From the NCBI GenBank assembly GCA_033722675.1, contig JAWVYO010000108.1:1-7479 (forward strand): a DNA stretch of 7,479 nt. The letters run 5' to 3'. The notes under the pieces are model-generated. The model was not told where the DNA came from. It was given only the letters and a program-made list of their open reading frames with translations, and ran no database searches. The position numbers were made by a program, and so were the translations under genes. Below are positions 5,692 through 7,479 of the stretch, in pieces. This stretch comes from DATHYU01 sp033722675. GTDB lineage: Bacteria > Actinomycetota > Acidimicrobiia > Spongiisociales > UBA11373. Every line of letters begins with the position of its first letter. The first letter of the stretch is position 1.

Positions 5692-6600
5692 TCACCTCCG
5701 ATCCAGGAACCCCTCGATGAGTTCGGCGCTGCGCGCCGGGTGCCCCAACCACGGGAGGTGCCCGGCGTCGAGCAGCTCGAGCCGGGCGTCGGCGAGGGCG
5801 TCGGCGGTCCGTTCGGCGACGTCGGCGCCGCCGACGGGATCGCCCGAGCCCCACACGAGCAGGGTCGGGACGGTCACGGCACCCAGGTCCGCCGCCGTCA
5901 GCCGGAGCGACGAGCGGAACCCGCGGACGGGGGTGATGACGGCGCGGGTCTCGTCCCGCCCGGCTGCCGCCGTGACGGGATCACGGTTGTCGGCGACCAT
6001 CGCCTCCACCACCTCCGGGTGATCCCCGATGGTCTCGCTCTCGCCGAAGGCCCCCATCATCCGACGCACGGTCTTCGGCGACGGCTTCACGAGCCGGGTG
6101 AGCACGCTTCCCAGCCCGGGTGTGGCCATGATGCGCAACGGTGCCGGGATGTCGGTGCCGGGCACGAGGGGCGCCGCCCCGGTGAGCACGAGCCGCCCGA
6201 CCCGTTCGGGACGATCGAGCGCGAACCACAGCGACCACGTGCCGCCCATGGAGCTCCCGACGAGATCGATGCGTTCGACTCCGAGGCCGTCGACGACGGC
6301 GTCGAGGAAGCGGACCGCCGTATCCCGAAACCCGGCGGTGTCGTATCCGACGGGATCGCTCAGGCCGAATCCCGGTCGGTCCGGGACGACGAGGTGCCGC
6401 CCGGGCAGTCGGTCCACGAGGGGCAGCCAGACGTAGCCGGCCGCTCCGCCACCGTGGACGAGCACCACCGGACGGTCTCCTGCGGGCTGCTCCAGCACGT
6501 GGATCGGCGGATGTCCTCCGGCCTGGAGGCGACGCGAGTCGAGGTCCCGTCGACGCGCCATCTCCTCGTACGTCGTGGCGATCTCCTTCATGGGTGGCAC
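5692..6600 (-). CDS. Alpha/beta-fold hydrolase
   Basis: This 302-residue protein has the order of the alpha/beta hydrolase fold, enzymes that cleave ester, thioester, C-C or C-halogen bonds. Counting from the GTG start, the oxyanion loop is VHGGG (48-52) and DRPGFGLSDP (74-83) is the strand-loop typical of the Abhydrolase_1 group. The nucleophile elbow is GSSMGG with S117. The acid is probably D254 in WGSGDP and the base H281 in AGHLPWLGH, so the triad is complete. A helical cap spans roughly residues 150-230. The reading frame gives two starts. The GTG at 6600 has GGAGG (6611-6607) 6 nt upstream, while the ATG at 6591 is 15 nt from that core; I chose GTG, with the ATG (299 residues) as the alternative. 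It is divergent from a TetR regulator that probably controls it. The substrate is unknown. Confidence 0.92.
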   Translation of the reverse strand: MPPMKEIATTYEEMARRRDLDSRRLQAGGHPPIHVLEQPAGDRPVVLVHGGGAAGYVWLPLVDRLPGRHLVVPDRPGFGLSDPVGYDTAGFRDTAVRFLDAVVDGLGVERIDLVGSSMGGTWSLWFALDRPERVGRLVLTGAAPLVPGTDIPAPLRIMATPGLGSVLTRLVKPSPKTVRRMMGAFGESETIGDHPEVVEAMVADNRDPVTAAAGRDETRAVITPVRGFRSSLRLTAADLGAVTVPTLLVWGSGDPVGGADVAERTADALADARLELLDAGHLPWLGHPARSAELIEGFLDRR

Positions 6601-6602
6601 GG

Positions 6603-6611
6603 CTCCCCTCC
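6603..6611 (-). promoter_or_regulatory. Ribosome-binding site of the hydrolase gene
   Basis: The minus strand reads GGAGGGGAG. The GGAGG core is 6 nt from the in-frame GTG at 6600, while the GGGAG end is 11 nt from the ATG at 6591. This is why the start is uncertain by three codons. Confidence 0.55.
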
Positions 6612-6616
6612 GTTGG

Positions 6617-6631
6617 TTGACATTGTGTAAA
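6617..6631. promoter_or_regulatory. Imperfect inverted repeat, putative operator of the TetR regulator
   Basis: TTGACATTGTGTAAA has the symmetric form TTnACA-N3-TGTnAA. It sits in the middle of the 66-bp divergent region between the hydrolase and the TetR-family gene. This is an AT-richer patch in otherwise GC-rich DNA and overlaps the -10-like elements of both directions. The layout fits a TetR dimer site repressing both genes. The regulator's binding to it is inference. Confidence 0.5.
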
Positions 6632-6634
6632 GTA
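6628..6634. promoter_or_regulatory. Overlapping divergent -10 elements
   Basis: The plus strand has TAAAGT at 6628-6633, predicted to start the TetR transcript near 6640. The minus strand has TACTTT at 6634-6629, predicted to start the hydrolase transcript near 6622. Both fit TANNNT. Because they overlap, the two promoters would compete for polymerase. No clear -35 element supports either. Confidence 0.4.
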
Positions 6635-6666
6635 TCAGCGATTCGACGAGGTCGCGGGAGGCAGCC

Positions 6667-7266
6667 ATGACACAGCCGGCGGGCCGAGGCAGCTCGGCCA
6701 CCCGGCGGCGGATCCTCGAGGCGGCCCACCGCCTGCTGTCCGACCCTGCCGCTCCCGTCCCGAGCATGCAGGCGATCGCCGAGGCCGCCGACGTCTCCCG
6801 CCAGGCGCTGTACCTCCACTTCCGCGACCGCGCCGGCCTCCTCCTGGCCACCGTCGATCACATCGACGATTCCGGGGACCTCGCCGAAGGTGTCTCCTTC
6901 GTCCGCGACGCGCCCGACGCCCTGGCGGCGATGGATCGGTTCGTGGGATTGGTCGCCTGGACGAGTCCCCGCATCGCCGACGTGGCGCGGACGCTCGATG
7001 CGGCCCGGGCATCGGATCCCGACCTCGAAGCGGCCTGGCAGGACCGCATGGCCGGCCGGCGACGGATGTGCCGGGAGCTCGTGGGGCGGCTGATCGACGA
7101 GGGACGGCTCCGACCCGAGTGGGATCCCGACGCGGCGACCGACCTGCTGTGGGAGATCACCTCCGTGCGGACGTGGGAGGATCTCGTCGTCGACCGAGAA
7201 TGGTCGCCCGAGGCCTACATGACCGCCGTGCAGCGCGTCCTTCGCCATGGCCTCACCACGGTCTGA
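6667..7266 (+). CDS. TetR/AcrR-family transcriptional regulator
   Basis: This 199-residue protein has the TetR layout: an N-terminal DNA-binding domain and a larger helical ligand-binding and dimerisation domain. Helix 1 starts at TRRRILEAAHRLL (12-24). The helix-turn-helix is MQAIAEAADVSRQALYLHF (34-52), with the recognition helix ending in the usual LYxHF. The remaining residues, from about 60 to 199, are variable as expected for ligand recognition, so the ligand cannot be predicted. The ATG at 6667 has GGAGG (6657-6661) 5 nt upstream. It is divergent from the alpha/beta hydrolase across a short region with a candidate operator, the classic arrangement for a local repressor that also controls itself. 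A repressor role is inferred from the family and the layout. Confidence 0.93.
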   Translation: MTQPAGRGSSATRRRILEAAHRLLSDPAAPVPSMQAIAEAADVSRQALYLHFRDRAGLLLATVDHIDDSGDLAEGVSFVRDAPDALAAMDRFVGLVAWTSPRIADVARTLDAARASDPDLEAAWQDRMAGRRRMCRELVGRLIDEGRLRPEWDPDAATDLLWEITSVRTWEDLVVDREWSPEAYMTAVQRVLRHGLTTV

Positions 7267-7291
7267 GCCCGTCGGATGACACGGGGGTCGC

Positions 7292-7297
7292 TACTCT
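7292..7297 (+). promoter_or_regulatory. Putative -10 element for a leaderless gene at the right edge
   Basis: TACTCT ends 7 nt before a GTG at 7305, with no Shine-Dalgarno sequence between. The arrangement repeats what is seen before the genes at 581 and 3271. Confidence 0.4.
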
Positions 7298-7304
7298 CGG
7301 TGGC

Positions 7305-7479
7305 GTGTCTGCTACTTCTCGTAGTGCCCGCGCCGACCGGAGAACGCGTACCGACCGCCGGACCGGACCGAGCCGGATCCACCGTCCTGAACGGCGGACC
7401 GGGTTCGCACGTCGCGATGCCGGGCGCTCCACCCACCGACGATGGGTGCGCCGGACCAGCGAGTCCCCCCGGCGGGCGG
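7305..7479 (+). CDS. Probable start of an unidentified gene with an Arg-rich N-terminus (runs off the right edge)
   Basis: From the GTG at 7305 the frame stays open to the window end, giving 58 codons. The peptide is strongly basic and looks disordered (it begins VSATSRSARADRRTRTDRR), as in the cytoplasmic N-terminal tails of some actinobacterial membrane or nucleic-acid-associated proteins. I do not recognise the family. Support comes from the TACTCT element 7 nt upstream and a run of T-ending codons just after the start, which lowers local GC as is common at initiation sites. A rival frame from the ATG at 7276 is also open to the end and would give a signal-peptide-like start (MTRGSLLSVACLLLLVV). 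It uses CTA and GTA codons, which the other genes avoid, and has no ribosome-binding site. Neither reading is secure. Confidence 0.4.
   Translation, partial: MSATSRSARADRRTRTDRRTGPSRIHRPERRTGFARRDAGRSTHRRWVRRTSESPRRA

Noticed and set aside
6601..7248. Upstream extension of the hydrolase frame to give a 518-residue minus-strand protein
   Set aside because: The extension is antisense to the TetR gene and in register with its codons. It has no recognisable domain, and the hydrolase fold begins just after the start at 6600.

Overview
This 7.5 kb window comes from a GC-rich bacterial chromosome, most likely an actinobacterium. Four things point there: GC-rich third codon positions with almost no TTA or CTA codons, a coenzyme-F420-type luciferase-like oxidoreductase, a Gram-positive-type SUF system that uses the SufU scaffold/transfer protein, and several TANNNT -10 elements placed 6-8 nt before start codons that lack a Shine-Dalgarno, as in leaderless actinobacterial genes. 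A class such as Acidimicrobiia is possible, but the sequence alone does not prove it.

Layout, left to right. (1) 1-449, minus strand: the N-terminal part of an acyl-CoA dehydrogenase running off the left edge. Its promoter region carries a perfect 16-bp palindrome at 461-476. (2) 581-2124, plus strand: a zinc metallo-beta-lactamase-fold hydrolase with all its ligands, followed 14 bp later by an F420-type luciferase-like oxidoreductase. The two look like one transcription unit. (3) 2182-3225: a secreted lipoprotein of unknown function with a Gly/Asp-rich insert. (4) 3271-5676: sufC, sufS and sufU, overlapping by 4 and 11 bp, which supply the ATPase, cysteine desulfurase and sulfur-transfer parts of Fe-S cluster assembly. 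sufB and sufD are not next to them. (5) 5692-6600, minus strand: an alpha/beta hydrolase, divergent from (6) a TetR-family regulator at 6667-7266. The 66-bp region between them is AT-richer, has overlapping divergent -10 elements and contains an imperfect inverted repeat, which fits a self-regulated regulator/hydrolase pair. (7) 7305-7479: the probable start of another plus-strand gene leaving the right edge.

Most genes belong to well-known families, and I see no phage, transposon, CRISPR, tRNA, rRNA or defence genes. I do not see a clearly new multi-gene system. The points most worth a second look are the two putative TetR-type operators, the sufCSU cluster without sufBD, the uncharacterised lipoprotein just upstream of it, and the repeated leaderless-promoter architecture.
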